Origin: Durusdinium trenchii
Taxonomy: Eukaryota; Sar; Dinophyceae; Suessiales; Symbiodiniaceae
Direction: 5' to 3'
DNA: 64,000 bases
Assembly (NCBI GenBank): GCA_963970005.1
Contig: CAXAMN010001436.1
Span: forward strand, 292,268-356,267
Part shown: one piece after another, positions 42,492 through 53,959 of the stretch
Position numbering within the stretch: the stretch's first letter is position 1
Layout of the letters: each line of letters starts with the position of its first letter
The notes under the pieces: generated by a model
Seen by the model: only the letters and a program-made list of their open reading frames with translations
Databases searched by the model: none
What the model was told of the DNA's origin: nothing
Program-made: the position numbers and the translations under genes

Positions 42492-43740
42492 ACAAGGAAC
42501 AAAAGCAATGCCGCTTCTGAACGATTGAAGTTCTCATGTGTTCCAAGCATGTTGGGATTTCGATAAGCGGTGCTGGTTCCCAGGCAACTGGTTCTGAAGC
42601 AAAGGATGCCGAGGGTACTACCTGCTTCCTCGATCTCCTCGATTTCAATCGATGGGCAACCCGAAGCTGTACGATCCAGGTGCCCTTCCCGAGATGCAGG
42701 ATGCCCGAGGCAGTACGTTCGGAGCTCAGCAATGGCGCCGTTTGCGGCTAACTGAAACCGTTTTCTCAGATGTTCTCGGATCAGAAGCTAACTGAATCTA
42801 ACCTCTTTCCACCGGCTAGGCCCAACAGGGTGAGACTGCTTGGACTTCTGTTTCAATTTCTGCTTGACGCCACTCCGGGGCTTTGTGTAGTTGTTTACAT
42901 GGGGTTTACTAGATGTTTTGCTGATAAACCGCTTGAAATGCTTGAAATGCGTGTTCACACCTTCAGGCCTCTTCATGTTGCCGCTTTGGCCGGGGACCCA
43001 AAGGGTCCGCAATGCAACGCGGAAGAACGTGCGCGCGCGGGCGTGCACACGTGAACCGCCCCAGCTCGGCGGGGCGTTCCGTTCCGCTTAGTTTCCCGGA
43101 CTTCTTGCTGACTCGGTCACCTGACGTGACATGATGGCAAGTGAAGGGTGAGAGTGAGGTTTAGCTTGGAGTCGGTTAGAGGCTAGAGGTGCGACCAGTT
43201 CATGCAAATGATTGCAAAAGCAGTTGACTGCTCAGCCTTGCCCAGGAAGGACATCCGGAAATAACGCGCTTGCTTCTGGACAGCGGTTTGAGACTTGGCG
43301 CTTGCTTTAAGCATTGTGAGTGGTCGACAGGGACAGCATGAGTTGGGCTTAGCAACAAAGCTGCCAGATCAGGTTGGAGGCCATCGCCATCGCTATTAGA
43401 TTGGAGGGCAGAGCGGCCTTCAAAAATATGCCCTTCAGACTTCGCTTCAGGTGCAGACCCTCGCGTCATGGACTATGCAGGGTTCAATGCTGCATGGTGG
43501 GCCAAGGACTGATTTCAGGGACCGCATGTCCCTCACAGATGAATGTGTTCTGGTTGGAAGCCACTGACACTGGGTTTCCCAGAACATTGTCCTTGCGCTG
43601 TTTGGGCCCTGCGGTTGTTGCCACTACAAACACTCCTGCTATCCGTATTAAAAAGAAAAACTCTTTCATATGGTAAGGCCAGAATCCGTGATTTAAAAAA
43701 AGTCGAAAAAAAAGTAAAAAAAGAAACAAAAAGTCGAACA
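42492..43740. other. Spacer with weak frames
   Basis: Frames at 42536-42755 and 42770-43054 lack motifs. A single AGGTTGGAGGCCATCGC unit of the dispersed family lies at about 43372-43410. Confidence 0.35.
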
Positions 43741-43862
43741 AATGTCAAAAAAGGTCGGATCTGGGCAAATTGACTTCTTTTTGACTTTCTGAAATTTGCT
43801 GATTTGACTTTTTTTTGACTTTGACTTTGACTTTTCGGATTGACTTTTTGTTTAAAAAAAAA
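43741..43862. repeat. TTTTTGACT-type low-complexity repeat
   Basis: Repeats of tttgactttgactttgactt with tttttttgac, preceded by an A-rich stretch of aaaaagtcgaaaaaaaagta type in mirror spelling. Confidence 0.75.
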
Positions 43863-43883
43863 TTAGAAAACAGGCTCTTTCCA

Positions 43884-44057
43884 ATGAAAGTTTGTTATAA
43901 TGCTATCCACACAGGTTCGGATTGTTTCAACACTGCTACGCAGGAGTTCAAGCACCAGAGCGTCTTAGATATCTATTTGGCAAACGAGGCCGAAGGGGCT
44001 TGTCGGGCCTGCTCTCATTCCGGTCATTTTGCCCAAAGTGACCTCGCGACAGATTGA
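43884..44057 (+). CDS. Possible exon with zinc-knuckle-like end
   Basis: The frame reads NTATQEFKHQSVLDIYLANE then CRACSHSGHFAQSD and stops at TGA. CxxC-x3-GH is reminiscent of a retroviral-type zinc knuckle, but the last Cys is absent, so binding is doubtful. A second frame just downstream (44071-44190, ADAWVVDNLYRVHCG) may be a further piece. It could be a relic of a retroelement or an ordinary exon. Confidence 0.35.
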   Translation: MKVCYNAIHTGSDCFNTATQEFKHQSVLDIYLANEAEGACRACSHSGHFAQSDLATD

Positions 44058-44282
44058 TTCTAGGCATTCAAGAGATACACAAATTTTGGCAGATGCCTGG
44101 GTAGTTGACAATTTGTACCGGGTACATTGTGGGTTGACTCTCGAAGCATCACGGACCAATTCCTTAGATTGGATGTTTTTGTTGAATAATGAAGGTGCGT
44201 GCATGATATTATGTGTATGATTCTATGATGGTGTATGTGTTTGTCAAGGGCAAAGAAACAAGCAAAGCCGAGAATCCGTCAG

Positions 44283-44342
44283 TTTCGGTCGTGATCTGAC
44301 CTGCGCCTCTTGTTTCGGTCGTGGTCTGACCTGCGCCTCTTG
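44283..44342. repeat. 30-bp tandem duplication
   Basis: Two copies of tttcggtcgtgatctgacct plus gcgcctcttg, differing at one base. Confidence 0.9.
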
Positions 44343-44375
44343 TCATGTTGCATTGTCCAACCCTTCAACTTCCAG

Positions 44376-44557
44376 GTCGAACCTGAGAAGCTAAAGGTGG
44401 ATGTGTCGAAGATTAAGTGCCCAGTGGTGAAAAGCATTTTAAAATATGTTTTAAGCTGTTTTCTGGATTCAGGATGCAATATGTGTGTTTTGGGCCAGTC
44501 ATGGGCCTTCTGTCGAGGTACAAGACTGGCAAGAAGAAGAAGAAGGCCAAAGTGTAA
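44376..44557 (+). CDS. Two terminal exons with poly-Lys end
   Basis: Exon 1 starts at 44376 after acttccag and reads VEPEKLKVDVSKIKCPVVKS; its donor is unclear. The last exon starts at 44473 after ggattcag and reads MQYVCFGPVMGLLSRYKTG, then KKKKKAKV and TAA at 44555-44557. Both pieces have good composition and AG|G acceptors. The basic C-terminus could be a nuclear or membrane-surface signal. Family not recognised. Confidence 0.5.
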
Positions 44558-45984
44558 TCTGGTTCTGGGGAAGGTGGTTGGCATGTGAAACGAAAGATTC
44601 CAGAGAACTTCCTGACGTTCCTGGGTAGTTCCACAACAGGCGTTTATTTTCATCCTGCGAACAGCCTTCTGGCTTAGCATGGCTTGGCCAGACAGATTCA
44701 CAGCAGCTCAAAGTGGCTTTGTATGGTGAAAAGCTTGAACAACAAGCACACAGTCACAATGTTATCCATGTTTTCATGGGGAACTCTTTGCGAAATGCCT
44801 GTTTTGTTTTACCAAAGCAAACAACACACATATAATATAAGTAATTTATCTCTTTTTTGGAGAGAAGTTCGTTTTTGTTGCTTTGTTAACATCGATTGCG
44901 CGCTGGATCCATATTTACTTGGCGTTTGGGAGGACTCTGGGGACAAGCCCAGAGCCAAGAGGAAGTGAGCCCGCAGCATCACCGCGCAAGAAGTGACATA
45001 TGACATATTCCACCGTTGCGACTAGGTTGGAAAATCCTTGCGAATGCGCAACTTGTGGGGCTCATTCCTTCAGTTCTCCAATCATCCAATTACACTAAAA
45101 GACTAGGGTGAAGTCTTTCTCAAGAACCACATGTGCCGCAAAAAAATGTACATAGTCGAACAAGCTGGCGAGAGAGTTCTTCAGAAAGAGTGGCATACTG
45201 TTCGTCCAAAGGAGCAGCCGTCGCTTGTTCTCCACATGCGCGTAGTGTGTTTCCGAGGAGTTTCACTATGTTTCACTCAGCCTTGTCATGGCTAAGTTGG
45301 CATCCTGTTGCGTGACCATGAAAGCTATGACACAAAGCAGGATCCGCGTTGAAAGAAGCCAACTGCTGCGCTTGAAGTGCACAAGTTTCCAGGATGACTT
45401 GGGCGTGGCTTCGGATGGTTCAAGGTTCCAGAGTTGGAGACCTTTTGAGACAAGTACCGTTGATGATGCACTAGGGTTCTCCAGGGCTCGGCACGTCGTG
45501 TAATTCTTGACAATTGGTCAAAAGGGGTAAAGCGAACCATCGCAGCAGTGAACCAGCTCAGCTGGTGCTACAGATCTTGCTGGTTTGCTCATATCCCAGG
45601 TCTTCTGTACACACAAATTGCATGTTTATAGCCAGCATCTCTTTGCACAGCTACAGTAATGGGTATATTTTCCGTGTGCCTAACGGTCGGTGGAAGATGT
45701 GGGCCTGCAATCTAACCACCATGATCCACTGGACCCTGGGAGGGGATCGGGTAACAGCAATATCGGCTATCGATTTTACTGGATTTCTGAGTCCATATTA
45801 GGTAAAGAATGGTAAAGACTTGAAGCTCGTGCCCTGCAGCTCTGATCAAAGAAGTCATCAGGGCCAGTGCCAGTGTCATTCATTTCGGAAACTCATAGTT
45901 TGCATCGATTGTTGTGTTTTAGTGTATTTCAACATTGGTTCATATGTCTTTTGTTTGACCATGTTAGTCTAGTTTCACATGACA
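44558..45984. other. Spacer, no supported gene
   Basis: Frames at 44684-44968, 45288-45503 and 45514-45801 are weak. The first holds a SPESSQ-like stretch in the antisense only. Confidence 0.35.
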
Positions 45985-46013
45985 GAACGCGAGAGAGAGA
46001 GAGAGAGAGAGAC
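45985..46013. repeat. GA microsatellite
   Basis: Alternating GA run followed by ACA-rich sequence. Confidence 0.95.
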
Positions 46014-46349
46014 CGAGAAACAACAATAAGACACACACACACAGACAAAGACAACACCAAAATGACACAACCACACAAAGTTTCACATGCATTATGTATG
46101 TCTGAATCATTGGTGCAATTGTATTCAAAGGGGCTCTTTCAGAACCAATTTCATGGGCTGCGGTTGCCACAGCACCAGGTATTGCTATGTATCCTATCTA
46201 CTTGGTTTGGAGGGTTGTGTAGGAGGCTTGAAGCTTCGCATCGGTGCGAACTCCCCCCGCCTGAGGGCCAGCACCTCGGTTCATGGAGGTTCATCGGTAA
46301 TCATGCGATGTCCAGCACCTGGCAAGGCCTGAAATGGCTGAAAGCAAGT

Positions 46350-46437
46350 ACCACAGTAGCTTCTAGCTACTAGTTGTAATGCCCTTGTTACTAGTAGCGA
46401 TGCCCTTGTTACTAGTAGCTCCTAGCTACTAGGGTCC
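46350..46437. repeat. CTAGTAG-type dispersed repeat
   Basis: Units gttactagtagcgatgccct and tagctcctagctactagggt, antisense spelling. Confidence 0.8.
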
Positions 46438-47992
46438 TTCAAGTTTTGCTTGGCTATTGGGATTCAAAGAGGTTTCTTCTGCCAAATGTCAGGCGGTCAG
46501 GGCGACGGTGGTCCTATGCCTCCTAGCAGGTGCTGACGGTCTGGGTGGTTTGAAAGGGTGCAACCTTGATGAAAGAGAGCCGAGAGCCATCACAATCCGA
46601 CGTCCAACGAGGCATTTCGGACATCTTGTGTTTTCTTCCACATCCCCAGGCAGGGCTGCAAAGGGAGTCAGAGGGACATATCATGGGATCAGACAATATC
46701 ATCTCAGCAATTACTGTGGATGTTCTTGATTGTTGCGGTGGGGGTCTTAGATGCACACAGGCAACAGAAGGTTGAAGAGACGCAGTTTGTATCAGTTTGT
46801 GCTCAAACCAGTCCAAGCAGTCTTCGAGGCAGCCTCTCGGTATCAAGACATGAGGCCTGGAGTTTGTGCGGACTAGTGACTAGACTGTGTTGTTAAACCG
46901 ATGTCTCTTATTACGGGTCGCTCTTGCGTTGTCAGCCTGTTCGCCGAGACTCTTTCCCCGCAAAAAAGTTGCTGGGAATCCCGGGAATTTCGGCGCGGCG
47001 GTCCAGTTGATGAATACACCCACTGAAGTGGGGATCCAAGATCTCCAGGGGCCGGTATTCATCAACAGTCAAGATTACAGTGTGACATGACGGACTAGAC
47101 TCAACATCAAAAGTGGATTTGTGGAGGCATGAACTGGAAGGCAGTGCCTTGGTGAGGTCCTTAGAAATGAGATCAAAACAAGCTCAGCCATGTACTGGCA
47201 TGTAAATTGTAAGGCAAAATTGCGAAACCATAGGCGTCCTGATGTTGCTGAAACTCTGAAGGATCTGGGGCAGGAGATGCAGGAGAGGAGGGGCAGTGCA
47301 GGCTTTCGTATACTTTGAGAATTCTGCACAAGAGCGACCAAAAGCCTCATTCATCATTCATGGTTGGCTGAACAAGTAACCAAAGAGGAGAGTGTTATAT
47401 ACAGGTCGTGTCCCTGTGTCCTTCCTACACAAGGCTCGTGGCTCCACCTGTGATCAGGACTTGACTGCCAATCTGGCCTTGCTGGAGTCCGGCTTGCCTT
47501 CCTGGAAGGTTCGCTTTTTTGGGGTAGGTCATGCCACAAGGAGACTGAAGAGTTTGAGGCGTTCCCAACATCAAAGCATGATGATGTGTTTGATTGATTT
47601 GTTCCTCCAAGGCTCAATGAAAATCGACCTTTTTTCCTGTATCTACAGGACCGGTCTCACACGTTGGTAGGTGATTTCCAGCAATGGCAGCTGGCCACTG
47701 TGGAAGTTCCAAGGAATGTCCTCTGCAGCTTGTATAACATGGAATGCCAAAACCACTCAATTCTACAACTCAATTCATGTATAAACATGTGACAACCCCA
47801 GGTATGGGTTAATTCTACAACCCTTAGGGTTGATTCATTGGTCGAAACCACGGGTTAATTCTAGGGTTTGTCATTGCGGGGGGTTGTGAAAAGCGCTTGA
47901 TGCGTATACGAGGAGGTAAGAGAGTCGCTGGGTTGCCAGCTTGCTCACTTGAGGTCATTTTGAGAGTTAACCGTTAAACGGAAAATCCCTAT
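46438..47992. other. Spacer with weak frames
   Basis: A frame at 46960-47090 (AGNPGNFGAAVQLMNTPTEV) may be an exon, ending at TGA. Near 47800-47865 the phrase gggttaattcta occurs twice around a near palindrome caacccttagggttg. Nothing else is supported. Confidence 0.3.
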
Positions 47993-48618
47993 TTGTTGTG
48001 TCGCCACAGTCCTCAAAAAGGCACTTGTGCATGCACAAGCGTATTGATGTCCATTGCAGGTTCGACAAGGATATCACCAAGATTTGAGTGTCCGATTCTT
48101 ATGACAACTTTACGTTACCACTTTGATCGCGCCATTGGTCGTGTGTGTTTTCCAAGAGTGGGGTTCGGTGGAATTCGCAAAAAGGACTTGGAGGAGAAGC
48201 TTGGCAACATGAAAAGGACCTTGGTGTCCATGGCTCATGTGTTCATGGCAGGGAAAGGAATGTCCTTTCAAAGCGATAAAATAATCAAGATAAACACCAT
48301 GTAAGACATGAAGTGGACCCCGGTAGACCGATGGTTTGGAGAATCGTTGTCCATTCCTACGTTTGCAGGACCACTGCCTGTGCTATTGCTGATGTTGCAG
48401 TGAAAGCTCGCTCAGCTGCGCGTCTCAAGGTTGGATATCTTCGCTGGTCAGATTTGAAAGCTGTCTGGAAATGGGAAGGGGTCAAAACAGACCATGGATT
48501 GGTTGGGGTTCCTCATCTTGGAACACACAAAAAAGTTGCCTTCCTTCGAGTTTGTTTCAGCATCACAGCCAGCCAGACAGTGCTTCAAAGCCAAGAGAAG
48601 AGAAGGTGGATGCATTAA
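47993..48618 (+). CDS. Two possible exons, unrecognised
   Basis: The first frame (best at 48150-48304) reads RKKDLEEKLGNMKRTLVSMA then HVFMAGKGMSF. The second (best at 48361-48540, after acceptor tttgcag) reads ACAIADVAVKARSAARLKVG then YLRWSDLKAVWKWEG. Both have good composition and lie on one strand 60 bases apart, but the frame link is not shown. Confidence 0.35.
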
Positions 48619-48774
48619 TTGAGGACGATGTGTTCTGCTGTTGTGTGATCCTTTCAAGGGGCCCTCCTTCAAGGGAGAAGCAGGAATCGGTGGTCCATTC
48701 TGCCATCATCCACTACTGGCCCCACTCACTTCGCAAAGTGTTGGACAATTTGTTGAATTTATTTGCCCGCATTT

Positions 48775-48842
48775 CTACTAGGAGCAAGAAGCTACTAGGA
48801 ACAAAGGACATCGCTAGAGGCTACTAGTAGCTCCTGACATCC
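48775..48842. repeat. CTAGTAG-type dispersed repeat
   Basis: Units tctactaggagcaagaagct and actaggaacaaaggacatcg, ending actagtagctcctgacatcc. Confidence 0.8.
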
Positions 48843-49640
48843 CACTTCGTTTGTCATCCAGGCCCGGCTACAAGGATCTGCTGTCATGCATGCTGAAGGG
48901 GGACCCAGGCAATTCAAGCATTGGTGATGGCTAGTCACATGGAAGTAGTGCGCTCTGTTGCCTTTCAGAAGTAGTGTCGCAGTGGCAAGGCCCAGTTCGT
49001 GATATATTTGCTCACTGCACGCGGGAAAGCCAACAAGATATGGAAAGGATTTGTGGCGGGAAAGCCGCTGTTTGTGATTGTTGGGGTTCTTCACCCACTG
49101 GCACATGTTGCAGATAGTTCTGACTAGATCCTTCCACTTTGGAGTCGCATTCAGCTTGCGTGCATTCTCGACACATGTTCTCGCATATAACCCCAATGCA
49201 AATGGTTACTGTAAGCGGCCTGTTTGAGGGTCGCAAAGACCCGAAAGGAAGGACGAGTGCAGCGGAACATCAAAAGAGCGAGCCTAACGGGCCTAACGCA
49301 ACTCCAAAGCAAATTCTGAGCGTGCACATTTTGGAGCAGTAGAATCGGAAAGTCAGGGGAGGAAGCAAAATTGTGGGCAAAGAGAGCATCATCAAAAGCA
49401 CATGGCTGAAGACAACAAGACCAGCAAAGGGCAAAGGAAATGCCTATGCCTAGGGGTAGAAACAGTCAGTGATTGGCCCACTACAAGGAGACCAACAACA
49501 AGGAGTGTATGTGGCAAAGTGAAGCTCCTTGTCGATGGGTTCTTTGTTTCCTTCGCCTAGCACACATGTACAGATATATAACATACATGGCTCACATATA
49601 TGTCAATCATGGATTCGCTTGCCCACCTGTGTTGGTCAAG
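48843..49640. other. Spacer, no supported gene
   Basis: Short frames only. The last part leads to the acceptor at 49640. Confidence 0.35.
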
Positions 49641-49715
49641 GTCCTGGAGCTGCGTGATCTCTTTGTTTACGGCTTCGATCCCTTCACCTTGGAGGAGACC
49701 GAGACGACTGAGTGA
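49641..49715 (+). CDS. Short terminal exon, unrecognised
   Basis: After gttggtcaag the frame reads VLELRDLFVYGFDPFTLEE, then an acidic end TETTE and TGA. The acidic, hydrophobic C-terminus is protein-like. No partner exon placed. Confidence 0.4.
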   Translation, partial: VLELRDLFVYGFDPFTLEETETTE

Positions 49716-51261
49716 TCGAGAGTCGAGACGGAGCGATTCCTCCCGAACAACAGAAACAGAGAGACTGAGGGTTTTCTTGGATACTTATGATATCTGAATA
49801 ATACTCCTTTAATGATAAAACATATTCAATCACTGGGCGGAGGTACGAGGTGCTCAGAGGTTTCCATAGGTTGTCATTCTTTTCCGTCTTCCGCCATGCA
49901 GCGTGAATTCAACGAAAGATCTCATTCATTGCTCCCAGAAAATGATGTCGATGAAACGAGCGAAGTTGGTCACAGCCTCGGCCGGTGATGTGGCGACATG
50001 GGTTTGATTCTCTCTTTTCGAAATTACATCCCAGCAAAAGATAGCTGCAGACGACATCGGAGTTCGTACTATCAGGCTGCAACCACCACCCAGAAACTTT
50101 GTTTCCAAATATTGACAATCGATCTATCAAACCTTCAGGGTGGGCGAGGACGACCCATTTGCAATTTGTGCAACTTTGTGCAATGTGCGCCAATAACTAC
50201 AATGCGCCTATACAATCCTATACAACATTCATGCAACTACTGATCCACGCTCAGGAAAAGGCTCATTCAAATGAATCAGTCTCTGACGACGTCGCTGGCA
50301 CCTCAAGTGGTTTCTCAAATGAATCACATTGAAAAACATTGAAAAAACGTCATGTTTGTGGCGCCAGAAGCGAAACTGAGCTCGCTCACCGCAGGTTTGT
50401 TCGAGCATCGTGGGCTCCTCCACCCGGTCGAACAAGGCCGACCGGTCGACTCGCTCAGCGGGAGTCGAGGCGGTCGCCGGTCGACCGCTCCGGAAGGCCT
50501 GGAATGCAGCTGCTGAGGAGGGCTTTCGGCACGCAGAGAGCAAGCAGCGAACAGCATGGCGTCATTCACATGATACTCAGCCTTTGCTTGGAGTCTATCT
50601 ATACATATTCATGGAGGGTGGTGGAAAGTGTTTGATTCATGTTGAGTGCTGTGTAAGTTCTTCACCAGCCTGTTCACATCCCCAGGGTGTCCTTTTGCGA
50701 GTTAACATCACAAAAGGCCTCCGAAGCCTCACCCTGGTCGACAATGGATCAATTGAATCACCAATACAGTAGCCACAAATGTCCACCGGCAACACGTACA
50801 CTTCAGCAAAGGCCATCGTCGCCGAGAGTCGGCGCGGCTGCGCAAACATACGCGCACGAAGTGAGTCGAAGCCGGTTGAAATGATGGCCCGATGCCTTGA
50901 GAGGTCCAACTTGGTTACGATCGGCAATTTCTGTGCAAAATTAGTCATTCTTCGTGTAATTGGAGAGCGTCTTTAGATAACTTAAATGATCAAGTATCTT
51001 CAGATAACTCTGAACGCAGATAATAACCTTGTTCCTTGATTCGTGGCAAGTCTGGCAGTGCAAAAGGAATCAAACGATACCAAAAAAGGATATCAAAAGG
51101 ATGCACCTATGCAACAATGCCGGAAAGCGCGTTCTTCACGGCAGTGGCTTAATGTATTACTTATTTGATCTTATTGGCAGTGGTTTGTGTCGAACAAAGA
51201 AGGTTGCTTGGCAACACAGCTTGTTTCAGAGTGGTCTAGAGTCTATCCCATTTTGTTTCAG
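49716..51261. other. Spacer with ambiguous frames
   Basis: A minus frame at 50637-50948 and plus frames overlapping it are comparable. A GC-rich patch of gaccggtcgactcgctcagc type lies at 50430-50500. Confidence 0.3.
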
Positions 51262-51342
51262 GAGGCAGAAGAAGCAAGTGCCGAGTACTGGAAGGACGTG
51301 CTGAAGGGATTTGATGGCTTCATGATTCATGACATTTCATGA
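51262..51342 (+). CDS. Exon, unrecognised
   Basis: After the acceptor ccattttgtttcag the frame reads EAEEASAEYWKDVLKGFDGF then MIHDIS and TGA 51340-51342. The early acidic/aromatic part looks firmly coding; the last codons may lie past an unseen donor. Confidence 0.5.
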   Translation, partial: EAEEASAEYWKDVLKGFDGFMIHDIS

Positions 51343-51539
51343 CGTGCCTTTGCCAGTGGTCATACGCTTGTCTCAAAGAATAAGCCATGCATTTCTGAGT
51401 ATAAGCATTCACACAGCGGAATTGGGAATGGCTCATAAACTATTGAAGCAGTTGTGTCTATTTGATGGTCCCGGCTACATGGATATATAACTGATGTGGT
51501 CATTGTTGTAATTCTAGAGCTATTTCACGCGCCCTTGGG

Positions 51540-51731
51540 CCTGACTGTTTGGATTTGAACATCCAGGAGACCACGCAAATTTACGCCGGGCTCACCTTGG
51601 TTGTTTCTTTGGCCGTGTACATCATACAGGCCTGGCAGATGTTGTTCAAGTGGAGGCAGCCAGTTCTGAAGCAAGCTTGGCAGCTTAGTTCAAGTGTCGT
51701 GTGGGACGACTGCAGAATAAACAAACTGTAG
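51540..51731 (+). CDS. Exon with one membrane segment
   Basis: The frame reads LDLNIQETTQIYAGLTLVV then SLAVYIIQAWQMLFKWRQP, giving one hydrophobic helix (IYAGLTLVVSLAVYIIQAW) with positive charge after it, and ends at TAG 51729-51731. It would place a C-terminal tail beside a membrane. It stops five bases before a CTAGTAG repeat, so the end may be intron. No family recognised. Confidence 0.45.
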   Translation, partial: PDCLDLNIQETTQIYAGLTLVVSLAVYIIQAWQMLFKWRQPVLKQAWQLSSSVVWDDCRINKL

Positions 51732-51736
51732 TGCCA

Positions 51737-51808
51737 TAGGACGCTACTAGGGGCTCCTGGCACCGCTACCAGGAACAAGAAGCTACGCTACTAGGGGCTC
51801 CTGACATT
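51737..51808. repeat. CTAGTAG-type dispersed repeat
   Basis: Units gacgctactaggggctcctg and ctacgctactaggggctcct. Confidence 0.8.
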
Positions 51809-52164
51809 GTGGGCCGAATCTTGGTGAGTGTTGTTCTTTTATCTATGCTTTACTCAGTGTAGAGGCATTGACTCAGTGTAGAGGGCAACGGGGAAGTGGA
51901 CACCCTCAATCTTTAAGGGGTGTACGGTGTATGCTAAAAAAGCGCAAACACTCAAGCAATAGGAACTAATAGCTTAAGTACGTATTGGACGATTCCTATA
52001 GTGAAACTACATGGCCACATCGAATTTTTGCTGCACCCGGGCCCGCCACTCGAGCTCACTACAGACTTTGTGAAACTAAATCGTCAATCCTGAAATCATG
52101 ATATGACGACGGCTTGACAATCTTGAATCTTGCATTTACATGTTTGATGGTTTCATGTATTGTA

Positions 52165-52246
52165 GGTTGGAGGCCATCGCTACTACGGTGGGGGCCATCG
52201 CTAGTAGGTTGGAGTCCATCGCTACTAGGGTGAAGGCCATCACTGT
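52165..52246. repeat. GGTTGGAGGCCATCGC dispersed repeat
   Basis: Four units of aggttggaggccatcgctac with one or two changes each. This is the second spelling of the family, here without the GGGGCTCCTGG half. Confidence 0.8.
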
Positions 52247-52746
52247 TTTATAGAAGGCATCAAGTTTGCCACCTGCCGCATTTGCCGCAGGCGCTTCTAG
52301 CTCTAGCCAGGAGGCCCCGACAACCGAACACAGGGACTGCAACGCGCAGACACAGGGGCAACGGCTGAATAAGAGAACTCCTACAAAAGCACGACTTGCA
52401 GTCATACTCTGGAAGCCCAACAGCTGTGTTTGGGAGATTCAAACAGGGGTTTAAAGGGTTGCAAGCGGTTTGTTCAGACAAGGTCAAACACCTTGACAAC
52501 CCGGTATTTAAACATGTCCAACAAATTGCGCCAGAATCGGCAGGCAAATAGAACTGGATGAGAAGCAGGCAAAGGAAGTCCTTTTGTTTGTTGGTACTAG
52601 AGTCTTTGCTTTGTTCCTTTGTATCACCGTTGGCATAACATGTGGTTTGCTCAAGCTCCCTTCTCTTCTTCAGGAGTGATCCAATCTGTGGGCAGTACAT
52701 CCAGAGTGAGCCTCCGTCCAAAAGTCTTGCGCCCCGCATTGCTGCA

Positions 52747-52830
52747 TTATTTGGACATGCTTGCAGCCTGTGGCCATAGCGCGTCCAGCAACTTGATCCA
52801 GATTTCCTTTGCACGTTGGCTCTCGCTCAG
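52747..52830 (-). CDS. Minus-strand terminal exon, unrecognised
   Basis: Read on the minus strand after tgtgtctgag the frame gives LSESQRAKEIWIKLLDALWP then QAASMSK and TAA (complement of 52747-52749). Strongly helical and protein-like. The longer 184-codon minus frame that overlaps it is a shadow in another register. Confidence 0.5.
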   Translation of the reverse strand: MSESQRAKEIWIKLLDALWPQAASMSK

Positions 52831-53135
52831 ACACAAAACGAAGTGTAAAGGATAACTACTCGACATGAAGGTAGCTGTGAAGAACTTCATGGGAACATGC
52901 TGCATCAAGCTAAATCAAGCGGATGTCATGATGAGCATCAGCCCACATGTCCGGTTTTGAGCTGGGCAGAACTCCACTCACCACAGAGCCAAAGATAGCC
53001 AAAGTAGAGGAAAATTGACGCGATTTATTCTGCCATGCCAAAGCAGCCTCCAGTGTCAAGGTCGCTTGCTCTTTGCATGTGTTGTTTGTTGGCATTTGAA
53101 TATTTTGAATGCACGGTTGGGCTTTCCGCCCACAC

Positions 53136-53219
53136 CTGCGATTTGAGACATTTCCTCGTCAGTTCGTCGGTCATTTGTTGTTCACGATGTCGAAGTCCAT
53201 GCTGGGCTGCTCGCAGCAT
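53136..53219 (-). CDS. Minus-strand exon, unrecognised
   Basis: The minus frame reads MLRAAQHGLRHREQQMTDEL then TRKCLKSQ and meets a GTGTGG donor at 53135. It lies upstream (on the minus strand) of the 52.75-52.83 kb exon and could belong to the same gene. The plus strand has a competing frame. Confidence 0.4.
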
Positions 53220-53406
53220 CTCGTGGCACTCGTGGCACTCGTGGGTTGGTTCCCAACACCACGAAGCACGGAGGTATGGTTCTGGAAGGAGAATCTGCTG
53301 GGCGGACCCTCATGCCTTGCAGAACCTTTGCACGGATTCCCAGCCCAAAGCCTTTCTGTGCCACTGAAAGTGATGGAAATGGGTTGTTGATGTAGTAACG
53401 AGGTTC

Positions 53407-53476
53407 GCTACTAGGAACAAGTGCCACGCTAGTAGTAACAGGTGCCTTACTAGTAGTAACAAGAAGCTATTAGATT
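53407..53476. repeat. CTAGTAG-type dispersed repeat
   Basis: Units gctactaggaacaagtgcca, cgctagtagtaacaggtgcc and ttactagtagtaacaagaag. Confidence 0.8.
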
Positions 53477-53577
53477 TATAGTTCAGGTAGCTCTTTCTTT
53501 CCCCGAAGGAACAGGACAACGCCCGCAGTGAAGCTTCGCCTGCCGAACGCAGTGCCACATCTTGAGGCCTTCTGACC

Positions 53578-53730
53578 ATGGAGGATCGAAGAACCGGCTC
53601 TCGGAAGAGGACTGGCTTGCCGCCCTACATCTATAGTGATGCGACCACCTCGGAGCTATCTTTCTCCATATCGCCCTACAATGTCTTGCAAATCAGGGAG
53701 CCAGATGTGCTTTATTGGATCCTAAGGTGA
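53578..53730 (+). CDS. Small frame with ATG, first exon or short protein
   Basis: It opens at ATG 53578 in the context gaccatggag and reads MEDRRTGSRKRTGLPPYIYS then SELSFSISPYNVLQIREPD, stopping at TGA 53728-53730 after 50 residues. A donor aag|gtgatagc at 53727 would make it a first exon instead. Basic N-terminus, then a tyrosine-rich beta-like part. No family recognised. Confidence 0.5.
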   Translation: MEDRRTGSRKRTGLPPYIYSDATTSELSFSISPYNVLQIREPDVLYWILR

Positions 53731-53959
53731 TAGCGCCCTTCCTGCAGTTTAATAGTCCAATGCCTGGGCAACTCTATGCGAAGCTTGGGCTGCAAACCAG
53801 TTCGGAAAAACACGGAAAGCGGAGCAGCAGCCCCACATCCCCAACAGAGCCCACAACATGTCTTGTGAACAATGGGTGAAAATTGCCAATATGATAAAGG
53901 AGATGCCTCAGGATAGCCGCAGACTGACAGCAAAAGACCACCATGGCCTTAAAATGTAA

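Noticed and set aside
52260..52814. 184-codon minus-strand frame
   Set aside because: A different minus register over 52747-52830 is much more protein-like and ends at a proper stop; the long frame includes Cys-rich spacer.
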